A DNA stretch of 64,000 nt from Theristus sp. LFF4_11 (taxonomy: Eukaryota > Nematoda > Chromadorea > Monhysterida > Xyalidae), in the NCBI GenBank assembly GCA_030248135.1, contig JASANC010000728.1:35417-99416 (forward strand), given 5' to 3'. The first letter of the stretch is position 1. Each line of letters opens with the position of its first letter. The notes beneath the pieces are model-generated. The model saw only the letters and a list, made by a program, of their open reading frames with translations, searched no databases and was not told the origin of the DNA. A program made the translations under genes and the position numbers. Shown here in pieces: positions 54,601 to 63,960 of this stretch.

Positions 54601-56943
54601 GTCAGTAAGATAGCCTTTGGGATCCACCACGGTTTGACCGGCTACGGAGTCCGAAACCTGAAAACTCCGCTTTTCACGTTGGCATCTTTCTCACATGGGT
54701 AATTCCAAAGTAACCGGTGTCTGTGCAACGTAACTACAAAATCAAACTGCAAAACACACTGTACAGAAATGGATGGACAAATCAGTGATGTGACTTAAAA
54801 GCAGCCAACTGCTGGTAATTATACAGTATGTTGTATGAAGATAAACTGTATAAACGGGCGCCCGTAACGGACCTGCGTCAGTTTCATGTCCATCAGTTGA
54901 TTTCGTGCTTGGCCGATCTTTCGTAAATCCAAATCGGTTGAGCTGCCGACCGACGTGCCAATGCCCAACGCGGTGTTGATGCCCGTTTGCCAGCCCGTCT
55001 GAAGACTCGTCGCCATGCCTATGGCAGAAAGAAAGCTTGCAACTTGCTGCAATTATGCACTTACCTGACGCTGAAACATTATTGTACCGAGTAAAAACCG
55101 ACACTTGTCTCAACCTGCACTTCATTCAGGTAAACTAAAATTGAAACACTGAAACAGATGTGCAACTCTCACCGGGAATCGTGGACATCAGACCGGACTG
55201 CACCCGATTGTCCACCATTGTCGACGTGGCACCAGTGGCGTGCATCGCAAGCACTGAGTCCGGCAACGGTGTGAATCTGAAAGCACGAGTTTTTATTGGG
55301 GTGCGCGGTGTGGGACCATCTCGAAACTGTCCCGCTTTTATTGGATTTTTTGTTTGCTTTTTTCTTATGTTGTTCAACCAGTCAAGTTGCAGAATGAGAA
55401 TAACCACTAACCACAATAATGCAGAACCACCACTTTACATCGCCGTGTGAAACATTATCAAAAACAAACGGCTGACACGAGGTTTGTCCTACTCTCAAGG
55501 TTTGCAAAATTAGGCTTTCAGCAGGTCCGAAAACACGGAATCAAGAAACGCTGAAAACAGTTCGAGGAATCATTTCTGCCGACACTCAAGTTAGCGTTTT
55601 TACACCAAGAAAAAGCACGACAGACTTTTCAGCTCTTGGATTTCGTTTGTGTTTGTTGCGTGCATCGCCAACTTCAGGGATGCTCGCCCATTCGTCCATG
55701 GTGACGCCGACCAGCTCACGTTTCAAATCGCTGAATTCCTGCTGGATTTTCGGACGCTCTTTGCGAAACGTCTCCACAGCCTCCTTGTAACGTCGCTCTC
55801 TGAAAAAAAAATGATTGGTTGAAGCAAGCACGATGCAGCGAATCAGCGTTCAGAAGGTTATTGACTTTTCATCAACCACCAAATGAGCAGCCAGCTAATG
55901 CATTTGACTGAAGCACGCTGATTGGCGCTCGTAAGGGCTGCATGCAACCAATCAACACGACGCCAATCAATCAAAAAGACAGAACACATCTGAAAACGAT
56001 CACCGATGATCCCTCCTGCGTTCATCCTGCCGCTCATCAACCATGTTGTAGATCTGATCGGCCTCTTCATCGTCCTTGTCGTACGGATCTTTCGAGAACA
56101 ACGAACCGCCGTAGCCTTCGAACTGTGTGCAAAGTTCTCAGTGAACTCAGTGTTTGACAACAAAACAGCGTCAATTGAACAAAACACGGTGAACTGCGCA
56201 CTTCATCATAGTTCGCCTCGTTCAAATCCTGCTCGTCGTCGTCGTCGTCGCCTTTCGGCTTCTTCGGCGGCGGCGCGTGGCGCTCGTCAGTGAACAAATC
56301 GGTCGAGTCACGTGCGGGCCCGATGTCGGAACGAGTCGTGAAGCCAGTCGCACTGCAATGGCCGAAAACATGATTACGAAATGCTGCACACTGCATGGAC
56401 AGCGCTGTGATAGGTGTTGATTGAATGAGACATGATAAAAAATTGAGTAGTTTCTTTCTGATCTCACAGTGTTTGGCCAAAAAGTCTCTCAAACTTGTGC
56501 CCCATGATCCGTAAAGCAAAACTATGAAATATCGTTTTTATCGTCTAAAGTCTGGCCATGGTGTTTTTCCAAAGGAACATAATCGCTCCAATAAATCCAA
56601 CCAGCGATTTTCAATCAGTCGAGAACCTCTTTCTTGTCTCAATAAATGAAACTCTTCTGCGCGTTTCCTTTTTTTGTGTGACGGATGGCCTCCCTAAAAG
56701 AGCGCGTGCGCAACAGGACAAACACATAAACGTCTAAAAACCAAAGAGCACAGCACAACGTTCATGCACCAATCGTTCGTTCATACGACTCACTCACCCT
56801 CGTCCCACACCGGCGACATAGCCGGCTGGCGCTGGCATTCCCATGAAATGTTTCTTCTTTTTGTTCACCAAATGCCCGGCTGGCAAGCCTGGCGGCGGGC
56901 CGAGCACACCGGCTGCCACTAAGCGCTCGCGGTCAGCTGGCAT
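42665..56943 (-). CDS. PRPF6: Pre-mRNA-processing factor 6 (U5 snRNP, tri-snRNP bridge), 21 exons
   Basis: Exons: 56943-56798, 56352-56202, 56122-56004, 55799-55626, 55276-55173, 55018-54873, 54657-54563, 54454-54390, 54279-54025, 53377-53169, 52818-52637, 47993-47924, 47457-47336, 47192-47099, 46883-46719, 46407-46306, 46157-46083, 45419-45286, 45051-44842, 43206-43080 and 42817-42665. They join in phase to 965 residues (human PRPF6 is 941). The N-terminal PRP1 domain shows [34 protein letters not shown] and [14 protein letters not shown]. The HAT/TPR repeats run from about residue 300 to the end ([86 protein letters not shown]). PRPF6 bridges U5 and U4/U6 before spliceosome activation. Its longest intron (47994-52636) and the one at 43207-44841 hold foldback elements. 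Confidence 0.97.
43441..44772. mobile_element. Foldback element FB2, ~550-bp arms with 18-19-bp repeats
   Basis: The ends GGCTCAATCCTATTTTATTG and CAATAAAATAGGATTGAGCC are perfect inverted repeats. Outer arms (43441-43800, 44375-44772) are arrays of CGGTATCATTGAATTTTT, then CTGTATCATTGTTATTTTA, and mirror each other in repeat type order. Inner arms (to about 43994 and from about 44185) pair over GTCAGCACCGCCAGTTTATT and ACATGCGTTTTTCTGTTGGT-type blocks. The ~190-bp centre is unique. It fills nearly the whole PRPF6 intron between exons 19 and 20. Confidence 0.9.
47680..47883. repeat. Interspersed repeat family R, copy 3
   Basis: TTTTATTTTGGTCCCGAGAC, TTCATGCATGACGCGGGAAT, GGGCTATTTTGAATTGCCAC and GCAAACGTATTCAGTCGCAG match the other family R copies in reverse order. 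It lies in the PRPF6 intron after exon 12. Confidence 0.5.
48232..48666. repeat. Family R copy 4, split by a Tc1-like MITE
   Basis: TTTTTTTGGTTACGCAACTC and AATGCGTTTGCAGATG lie left of the MITE, and CATGCGGAAATTCAAATAAA, TATTTTGAATTCCCAAGTCA and CGCGAATTGAGTTGCA lie right of it. Removing 48289-48505 restores the family order seen at 47680-47883. Confidence 0.5.
48289..48505. mobile_element. Tc1/mariner-like palindromic MITE, 217 bp, TSD TA
   Basis: The ends CAGTGGTGGCCAAAAGTGTT and AACATTTTTGGCCGCCACTG are inverted and flanked by TA. The CAGTGG(T/C)GGCCAAAAGT end is typical of Tc1-type elements. Inner blocks ACGCTATTATAAG and TTATAATAGCGT, then CAACGTTGGGT and ACCCAACGTTG, also pair, so almost the whole element can fold into a hairpin. 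Confidence 0.88.
49318..50467. mobile_element. Foldback element FB3, arms of 15-bp GGGCCGGAAATGAGT repeats
   Basis: The left arm (49318-49496) has ~11 units of ATTTCCGGCCCACTC type. The right arm (50217-50467) has ~17 units of GGGCCGGAAATGAGT and variants (GTAATGGGT, GAAATGTC) in inverse orientation. The arms meet the ~720-bp centre at the same inverted motif (CAGCCCAATAATTCG versus GATTATTGGGCTGG). Unequal arm lengths show unit-number change. It lies in PRPF6 intron 11. Confidence 0.88.
50543..50702. mobile_element. Palindromic MITE CAGTCGAACTCTAAATT, 160 bp, TSD TA
   Basis: CAGTCGAACTCTAAATTGAT at the left pairs with AATAATTTAGAGTTCGACTG at the right, with TA on both sides. Inner GTCACGTGATGCATGCTTT and AAAGCATGCATCACGTGGTG also pair. 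It is a Tc1/mariner-size hairpin MITE in PRPF6 intron 11. A partial copy lies at 29424-29495. Confidence 0.87.
52034..52298 (+). mobile_element. TA-flanked MITE, GGCCGAATAAA family, full copy
   Basis: CAGTATGGCCGTGCCCGAAT starts the element and CTCGGCTGTCCCG ends it, with TA on both sides. The interior matches 13596-13860 over most of its length (GGCAGTCCATCAAGG, GACTAGGAGTTGTCTTTTTC, TTTTTTCTTTCATTCAAATT). It lies in PRPF6 intron 11. Confidence 0.82.
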
Positions 56944-57492
56944 GATCAGTCGAGTGACGGTCACGCACGGCCACCGATGGGATGGATGAATTCACTGTTC
57001 AAATTTCAGTCTGAAAAACTGCGACAGGCTCCAGTACCGAAGATGAGGGGGGGGTGGGGCATAGTTGTTCTAGGGGGGGGGGGCCTGGGGGGGCGGCCCC
57101 CCCCAAAAAAATTTTCCAATCTATCTCTATCAGACAGGTTTTTTCGGCTCAGCTATTATCTATCTAAAAAAATTTCTCAGCCAGCTATCTATCTGAAAAT
57201 TTTTGTCTTCGAAGACATGAAATGAGTCAATTTTTGACCAAAATTGACCATTTTTGCTCGTAATTCTTGAAAATTTCGCTAATTTTAGGTAAAATACGCG
57301 TTTATAGTTGATTTTTAGTGTATTATTAGCATTATTTTGCTGTTTTTATAGCTTTTTAGCGTTTTAGCTATCTATCTATCAAATTTCAAAATTTTGACCG
57401 GCCCCCCCCGCGCCCCCCCCCCAAATTTTCCAGCTATCTATCTATCTAGAAAATTTGCTCCAGCTATCTATATCGCCCCCCCCCCCAACCTA

Positions 57493-58244
57493 GCCTAGAG
57501 ATGTCAAGAAAAAAAAATTTTCTGTTTTTTTTCTTAAAAAAAAAATTTTAAATTTTTTTTTAAAAATGAAAGTTGTTCAGAATTTTTCAGGGAGTCCGAA
57601 TATCACCATCTGAGGAGCCACCGACTTACCATATGACCCCCACTCATATGGGAGGAGGGTGAAAATTTCAGACTTGGTTTCGGCGACCCCATTTTCCCAC
57701 CGACGACATCACGTCTCGTGTTTTGCCTCTCAATTCACCTCAAATAACACGGAAACAAGTTCAACAACAAACCGGTGTGATCATGCTGACGACACGAGGC
57801 GAAACAGCAACGAGCAACCAACGAAGTTACGCTTGCAGTGGCAGACAGTGCAATTTCGACCTTTCGAGATCCTGAAAAACGATGCGTAAATGTGAGTTCT
57901 CTGCTTCTATATCACCTTAGCGACATCGGAATTTGTTGAACTAGCCTTTGCGACGCTCAAGTACTTCAATGCGCGAGTCGATCATCACTCACCAAGGCTG
58001 AAAACAGTCGATAAATCAATCCAGAATACCACCTGCAGCCGCAGCGTTGAAGACTAAGTGACAAGGTGAAGTCAAAGAAAATTTTTGTTGAACTTTCGAA
58101 AAATTATGCCAAAAACGGCATTTTCAGGGCACATTAAAAAAATTTCAAAAATTTTTAATAAAAAAAAATAAAAAAAATGCTCATTTTTTTACTTTTTTTT
58201 AAAAAAATTAAAAAAAAATTTTTTTGACCCTTACATCTCTACCC
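57493..58244. mobile_element. Element U copy 1, inserted in element T
   Basis: TAGAGATGTCAAGAAAAAAA at the left is inverted relative to TTTTGACCCTTACATCTCTA at the right. Sequence on either side (CCCCAACC then TAGCC; CCCCAACC then CCTCGG) matches an uninterrupted stretch in the T copy near 61575, with CCCCAACC as the possible 8-bp duplication. It contains the 76-codon frame at 57659-57886. Confidence 0.65.
57659..57889 (+). other. 76-codon open frame in element U, copy 1
   Basis: The frame starts at GTG and reads KISDLVSATPFSHRRHHVSC, then a Ser/Thr/Asn-rich middle, then QWQTVQFRPFEILKNDA. The copy at 58440-58670 differs by one residue. The match may only reflect the youth of the duplication: another frame is open over most of the same span. 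There is no family resemblance. Confidence 0.25.
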
Positions 58245-58283
58245 CAACCCCTCGGCTCTGGAACAACTATGGGGTGGGGCCTG

Positions 58284-59430
58284 GGGGTAGAGATGTCAAA
58301 AAAATTCCTTTTTTAAAAAAATTTTTTTAATTTTTTTAAAAATCAAAGTTGTTCAGAATTTTTCAGGGAGTCCGAATATCACCATCTGATCTGAAGAGCC
58401 ACCGACTTACCATATGACCCCCACTCATATGGGAGGAGGGTGAAAATTTCAGACTTGGTTTCGGCGACCCCATTTTCCCACCGACGACATCACGTCTCGT
58501 GTTTTGCCTCTCAATTCACCTCAAATAACATGGAAACAAGTTCAACAACAAACCGGTGTGATCATGCTGACGACACGAGGCGAAACAGCAACGAGCAACC
58601 AACGAAGTTACGCTTGCAGTGGCAGACAGTGCAATTTCGACCTTTCGAGATCCTGAAAAACGATGCATAAATGTGAGTTCTCTGCTTCTATCTCACCTTA
58701 GCGGCATCGGCATTTGTTGAACTAGCCTTTGCGACCAGTAGCGAAAGCGGGACCTCGGGTGAGGGGGGTGTTTGCCTAATTTTAGAGGGGGGGGGGTCAG
58801 GTGCCTTCTCGGTGAGGGGGGGTGTACGGGCAGCAAATTTTCCTGAGGGGGGGTGCACTGGCATAAAAATTTCGTGAGGGGGGGGTGCACGGGATCGCAC
58901 GGGTAATACCAAATTTTTGCCTTAGAAAAACACAGAAATTCTTGTAAAATACAGAATATCTTGTGCAAACAAGCTGCTTGTTTGGTCAGAAACAACAAAA
59001 TCTATGCAGGGACAGACACAAACGTCAAGAAAAATGCAAAAATTACGGTATTTTTGGAAAAAATTGAGATGATATTGACGACCGTGAGGGGGGGTGCGAT
59101 CCCGTGTTTTCTCGCGGAGGGGGGTGGGGTGGAGTCTAGTACCCGTGTCGAGGTAAAGGGGGGGAGGGGGGTACACGGGTATCTGCTATCTGCCCGTGCA
59201 CGGGCAGGATTTTCGGCTGAGGGGGGGGGGGTGGGTGGACCCCCCCACCCCCCGCACTTTTGCTACTGTTTGCGACGCTCAAGTACTTCAATGCGCGAGT
59301 CGATCATCACTCACCAAGGCTGAAAACAGTCGATAAATCGATCCAGAATACCACCTGCAGCGTTGAAGACTAAGTGACAAGGTAAAATCAAAGAAAATTT
59401 TTGTTGAACTTTCGAAAAATTACGTATCTC
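58284..59430. mobile_element. Element U copy 2, split by a hAT MITE
   Basis: It starts TAGAGATGTCAAAAAAATTC next to the right end of element T and ends ATTACGTATCTCTA. It matches 57493-58080 closely, apart from the 533-bp MITE at 58736-59268 and a 3' deletion. It contains the second copy of the 76-codon frame (58440-58670). Confidence 0.7.
58736..59268. mobile_element. hAT MITE (CAGTAGCGAAAGCGGG), second copy, TSD TTTGCGAC
   Basis: CAGTAGCGAAAGCGGGACCT starts it and CCCGCACTTTTGCTACTG ends it. TTTGCGAC is duplicated at 58728-58735 and 59269-59276. The paralogous empty site at 57947-57954 (CCTTTGCGACGCTCAAG) carries a single copy, proving insertion. The body is nearly the same as 34763-35300. 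Confidence 0.95.
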
Positions 59431-59442
59431 TAGGTGGGGGTA

Positions 59443-60475
59443 GGGTTAGGGCCAGGGGCTTTGAAAAAAAATTTTTTTTAATTTTTTTTCTTTTTTTTAA
59501 TTTGGATTTTTTTTTCAAATTTAAAAAAAAATTTGAAAAATTTTTCTTCTACTTTGCTCTGAAAATTCGATTTATGGCATAATTTTTTGAAAGTTCAAAC
59601 CAAATTTTCTTCCCAACTTCTTTGTGTGCTTAGGTAAATGTCATTATTTGGTCATTTTGACCGACGTACTTCATGTTTTTCGATTTGGATGACTTCTAGA
59701 GTCAATATTTAGCGTTGAAATGACTTAACTGAATTGAAATATCGTTTCAGAAATCGTTTTCTTGCAACTTAGAAGATGTTTTTCAGTCGGTAGGCCATGA
59801 GATGAACATGATATCTTGTTGATTGGCGTATGTTATAGGTCTACAATGGAGTTGTGGGATATATTGTTAAACAATTGGAGCGGAGATGTTGGTTAATACC
59901 ACATCACACGACCGTTTTTCAGATACCCGATAACATGGCCACATGTTAAAACTTGCGTGCTGAGCTAAACTAGCGTGTTAAACTTGCGTCTGTCAGTTGC
60001 CCGCAACGTGATCGCGAAATCATGGTACGTGTTTTCTATATGATGATTTGAAGAGTGGGCTCTCGCCATGTGGCAGATAGCATAGCTGGTTGAACCTGAA
60101 AGTAAGTGTCTTGGGGGGGAGACCGGGTCGACAGGGGTTGCCGACTTAGCCACAGCAAACAGGAATTTTTGAACACAGTCAAATTTTGGTAATTTTCTAA
60201 AGAGGAACAACTAAGAACGGTTCAATATTCAAGTACACGTCGAAAATTGTCCTGTTTTACTGTTGAAAATGCAACTTTCCCTCTATGAAATGGACATAAT
60301 TTCAATAAAACACGATTTTCGCTCTTATAGTTTTTCGGGTCGTTCTGAAAATAGTCTAGGTGAACTCAGCTCGACGAGACGCTTCGAACGAACCTAACTT
60401 GTAAAAAAAACTTTTTTTAATTTTTTAATTTAAAAAAATCCGGATTTTTCCCCCTAACCCTACCCCTAACCCTAG
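59443..60475. repeat. Segment bounded by inverted telomere-like motifs
   Basis: GGGGGTAGGGTTAGGG at the left and CCCTAACCCTACCCCTAACC at the right are inverse. Each is followed inward by AT-homopolymer stretches (AAAAAAAATTTTTTTTAATT type). It may be a ~1-kb element with (TTAGGG)-like ends or two interstitial telomere-type scraps. The interior has no recognisable gene. Confidence 0.4.
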
Positions 60476-60489
60476 CGCAGTCGGGGTGC

Positions 60490-60620
60490 ACGATGAAAAC
60501 AAAACACGCCGCACGGCCAAAATGCGCCGCAAGGGAAGCTCGCCGCATGTCAAAATACGCCGCAGCAAAATCCAAACGGCAAATAGGAAATACGCCGCAA
60601 GAAATAAACACGCCGCAATT
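60490..60620 (+). repeat. Degenerate tandem array with CGCCGCA cores
   Basis: About six units of ~18 bp (AAAATACGCCGCAAG type) are interspersed with A-rich spacers. The style recalls the foldback arms elsewhere in the window, but no inverted partner arm was found. Confidence 0.5.
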
Positions 60621-60859
60621 TTTAGAAATTTGTTTTTGGCGGTTAAGTAAGCTGTCAGGAATCCCATTCCAACCCTATTTTCATAGAAATAAAATGAAAA
60701 AAACCTGTTTTTGTCTCATTTTAGGTCGCCAACCCAAGAATATATTTTACAGATACGCGGGAATTCAAAAATTTGTTTACGGTAGCTGACGAAAGACGCC
60801 GATTGAAGGACATTGAACAAACAGAGCGAAATCCCAAGACCAAGCGAAGACCGAACAGG

Positions 60860-61015
60860 GGTGCACGGGATCCGGGGATCGATCGCACGGGTAATACCAA
60901 ATTTTTGCCTTGGAAAAACACAGAAATTCTTGTAAAATACAGAATATTTTCTGCAAAGAAGCTGCTTGTTTGGTCAGAAACAACAAAATCTATGCAGGGA
61001 CAGACACCAGTACCG
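60860..61015 (+). mobile_element. Fragment of the CAGTAGCG hAT MITE
   Basis: GGGGTGCACGGGAT, CGCACGGGTAATACCAAATT, AACACAGAAATTCTTGTAAA and GCTGCTTGTTTGGTCAGAAA match the unique centre of 34763-35300. Both termini are missing. Confidence 0.75.
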
Positions 61016-61217
61016 AAGGCGAAAGCAAATTTTCGAGGGGGGGTGTCGTCACGTGGGGGGGGAGGGTTGTTAAAAAAAACAAATCGTCATTTTTGTTAAA
61101 AAATTTTTTTAAATTTCAAAAATCAAAGTTGTGCTAAATCAATCAGGGAGTTCGAAGGCAAGCGCCTCCAGAATGACTCCCGTATGGCGGAACGATTCAA
61201 AACGAAAAACGATTCAG

Positions 61218-61602
61218 GTTTTTCGGCTCAGCTATTACCTATCCAAAAAAAATTCTCAGCCAGCTATCTATCTGAAAATTTTTGGCTTCGAAGACATAAA
61301 ACGAGTCATTTTTGACCAAAATTGACCATTTTTGCTCGTAATTCTTGAAAATTTCGCTAAGTTTAGGTAAAATACGCGTTTATACTTGATTTTCAGTGTA
61401 TTTTTAGCATTATTTTGCTGTTTTTATAGCTTTCTAACGTTTTGGCTCTCTATCTATCAAATTTCAAAATTTTGACCGCCCCCGCCCCCCCCCCCTAAAG
61501 TCACATGCCCCCCCCCCCAATTTTCCAGCTATCTATCTGGAAAATTTGCTCCAGCTATCTACATCGCCCCCCCCCCAACCCCTCGGCTCTGGAACAACTA
61601 TG
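61218..61602 (+). mobile_element. Element T, 5'-truncated copy
   Basis: It has the same body as 57060-58271 without element U: TTTTTCGGCTCAGCTATTAC, GGCTTCGAAGACATAAAA, TAGGTAAAATACGCGTTTAT, C-runs, then CCCCAACCCCTCGGCTCTGG and AACAACTATG. It provides the uninterrupted reference for the U insertion. Confidence 0.75.
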
Positions 61603-63297
61603 TTGTCGAAGCTAAAATCAGTCGGTAAAACGGTCCAAAATCGACTGCTGACGGTTTTACGAGGTAATATCAAAGAAAATTTTTGTTGAACTTTCGAAAA
61701 ATTGTGGTTGGCCTGTCGTACTAAATCAAACCACTGATGTTGGCAGACGTTGCCTAAACTGGCCTAAACCAAAACCTAATCCTGAAGTCTAATTCAAAGC
61801 TAAACATTATCCTGACCTAATCCTAACCGAAGCCAAGCTTTTTGAAGAAGGAAGATGTCAGAACAATTGCGTTTTGAACAAGTTCTTGTTGAGGCCGGAG
61901 CGTGTGCACGCGCGCTAGTGGATCATGAGCATGAGCATGCGGATGCCCGTGCGCGTTGGATAACTGTCATATTGACATGTACGATGCATACGCATCAGCG
62001 TGTACCGGATCAACCTAATTCAAAATTTAATATAAATTAACACCAAACCCACGTTCTGTTTGTCTCTTTATTTGTTCAATTCAACATCGCGAACAATTTG
62101 TTAGCCAATCAAACAGCAGATAAAAACGAAAAGTCTTGTGTAACACTATGACAAATTGAGTAAAACAGCACAACGTTTTGACAATATTGTTGATGAAACA
62201 ATTGCAATAACTTATATAAAACCTTATGTACAATTTGCTTTCCACACACGGAAGAACGGTAAAATAAAAAAACTGAAACACAGCACCTGCACAACTCATG
62301 CTCAGGTAAACAAATAATCAACTTTTGGAAAAATTTTGTTTGAAGATTAAAAATGTTACCATTTCGCACATCTGGACAGATTTCATAAATAAGCAGAACT
62401 TTACTTCAGCTGATCTATAAAGGGTAATAATATTCAGAAAGCATAAACTTATCCAGAAAGTTGACAGTTTTAATGAATTTAGGGCGCTCTGTCCAACGCT
62501 AGCCCTGCAATTTGTGCATTGCACACAACTGCATACCGTATATTCAAAAAACAACAGTGTATGTTGAAAGTCGAATAGAACTTCCAAACAAAATGACATC
62601 AGAAGCAACAGCACAGAGATGTTGTCACGTTTTCTACAAAAAAAAATTCCAACTGGAAGACGTCAGACAGGAAAAAGCTAAAACGGTGATTTTAGCAACA
62701 AAGTAGTTTTCATCCCAAAAGACCACAATACAAATAGTCCGTTTTGTTCAACAACCGAACCACTTCAAACAGCAGAACAAAAGTGCAAGTGCAGTAATAT
62801 CACAATATGATGTGTTCGATTCCTCAAATGAATATGAAACGACGACATTAAAAATCAATGAAAATAAAACAAACAGAAGCAACCATTCTATTTTCCACAT
62901 GAGAAGCATGAACCTTTCACAGATGAAAAATTTATTGATTATTTTTATGGCAAACTTGGTAACTTTCTGACAATCACATTGAATAATGCTCCAGTTCAAT
63001 TTGTGAAATGTTTCCATCCATCAGATGATAACTTAGACAGCGATCTGAAATCATTTGCTTAGTTTTCGTCACAATCTCGAACTAGAATCAACTGTAAATT
63101 AGTAAATTTCAAAATGACTGGCTGATGTGGTCATGTAAAAGCACGTTCTGTTGTATGAAGGTTTTGTGGCAGCATCATGCAGAACTGATCGGATAAAATG
63201 AAGCAAATCAGCTGTACCGTCAAAAAACGCTTTCGTAAATGCGATTTACCAGACAAAAGACACACCACAGGTAAGGCCACGTCCATCTGAAGACAGT
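61603..63297. other. 3' flank of the KANK-like gene and intergenic sequence
   Basis: AT-rich. A short repeat at 61603-61720 echoes the right part of element U (GTTGAACTTTCGAAAAATT). The part just left of 63298 is probably the 3' UTR of the KANK-like gene. No exon was seen. Confidence 0.4.
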
Positions 63298-63477
63298 TCA
63301 ACACGACGAAGCAGCTTCTGTCGATGCACCGGCCTCATTGGGCGTGGCTATTTTGTTGGCTGCGACGCCCACGGTTGGCGAGCTCGCCGTGTTAGCATAG
63401 TTCAAATGTGCGTATATGAGCACACCAATGTCTCGATGGCCGTTTTCAACCGCTATTGACAACGCTGTGCTGCCGTC
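63298..63477 (-). CDS. Last coding exon of a KANK-family ankyrin-repeat protein (partial)
   Basis: KANK proteins are cortical scaffolds linking talin/focal adhesions, liprin and microtubule capture. After the acceptor TTCTTCCAG the frame reads [20 protein letters not shown] and IYAHLNYA, then a Ser/Ala/Thr-rich tail, 59 residues to the stop. The phrase [21 protein letters not shown] is the characteristic final ankyrin repeat of KANK1-4 and nematode VAB-19. All earlier exons (KN motif, coiled coil, other ankyrin repeats) would lie beyond 64000. A generic ankyrin protein is possible but less likely. Confidence 0.75.
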   Translation of the reverse strand, partial: DGSTALSIAVENGHRDIGVLIYAHLNYANTASSPTVGVAANKIATPNEAGASTEAASSC

Positions 63478-63696
63478 CTGGAAGAACGCACGCAAAACTG
63501 GATACTTTGCAAAAATTCTCGCTTTGGAAATGCACTTCGTTCATTTCATTCATCAAACATAATGGTCGGAACATGGGACGTGCCCACAGACGGATACAAA
63601 ATGTAAACACTGAAACAAGAAAAAAAACTGAACAGATCTGTTCAGTAGTCAAGGTTACTAGCAACAACCGACGCGACACTTTTTCGCAATATGGCG

Positions 63697-63960
63697 CCAA
63701 AGAACTTTTTTTATTTATTTTTTATTTGTTTTTGTTCGCGCGCCGGTTCCGGAAACCCTAAGGTACCAAACTCCGGCGGAAACGGGCAATACTGCCCCGA
63801 GCCTAATTTACCCTCGGTTCTGGGCTCTGGAGACCATTAGATCTTGTTGGTCACTTTAGTTTCTCCATTATGTGTCTTGTCACACCAGCGAGGTTCGAAC
63901 TTTCCATCCACCAGAACAGTTGGCGAAAGCCCTAGACTTGCGCTACAGACGCGACAAGAA
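63697..63960 (-). mobile_element. tRNA-derived SINE, ~260 bp
   Basis: On the minus strand, an A-box-like TGTAGCGCAAGTCTAGGGC and a B-box-like AAGTTCGAACCTC sit at tRNA spacing (63880-63960). They are followed by a ~150-bp body and an A-rich 3' tail (the T-rich stretch at 63697-63735, TTTTTTTATTTATTTTTTAT). Head, body and tail order is that of a SINE. It lies upstream of the KANK exon, in its intron. Confidence 0.55.

Larger units (their letters stand above)
57060..58271. mobile_element. Element T (hAT-like), full copy, TSD GGGTGGGG
   Basis: The inverted ends CATAGTTGTTC and GAACAACTATG are bordered by the 8-bp repeat GGGTGGGG at 57052-57059 and 58272-58279. The body has CAGCTATCTATCTATC arms, GGTAAAATACGCGTTTATAG and long C-runs. 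Element U is inserted near its right end. Related truncated copies are at 28066-28497 and 61218-61602. Confidence 0.8.

Noticed and set aside
53993..54613. 206-codon plus-strand frame
   Set aside because: It is the antisense shadow of PRPF6 exons 8-9, which match the family residue by residue on the minus strand.
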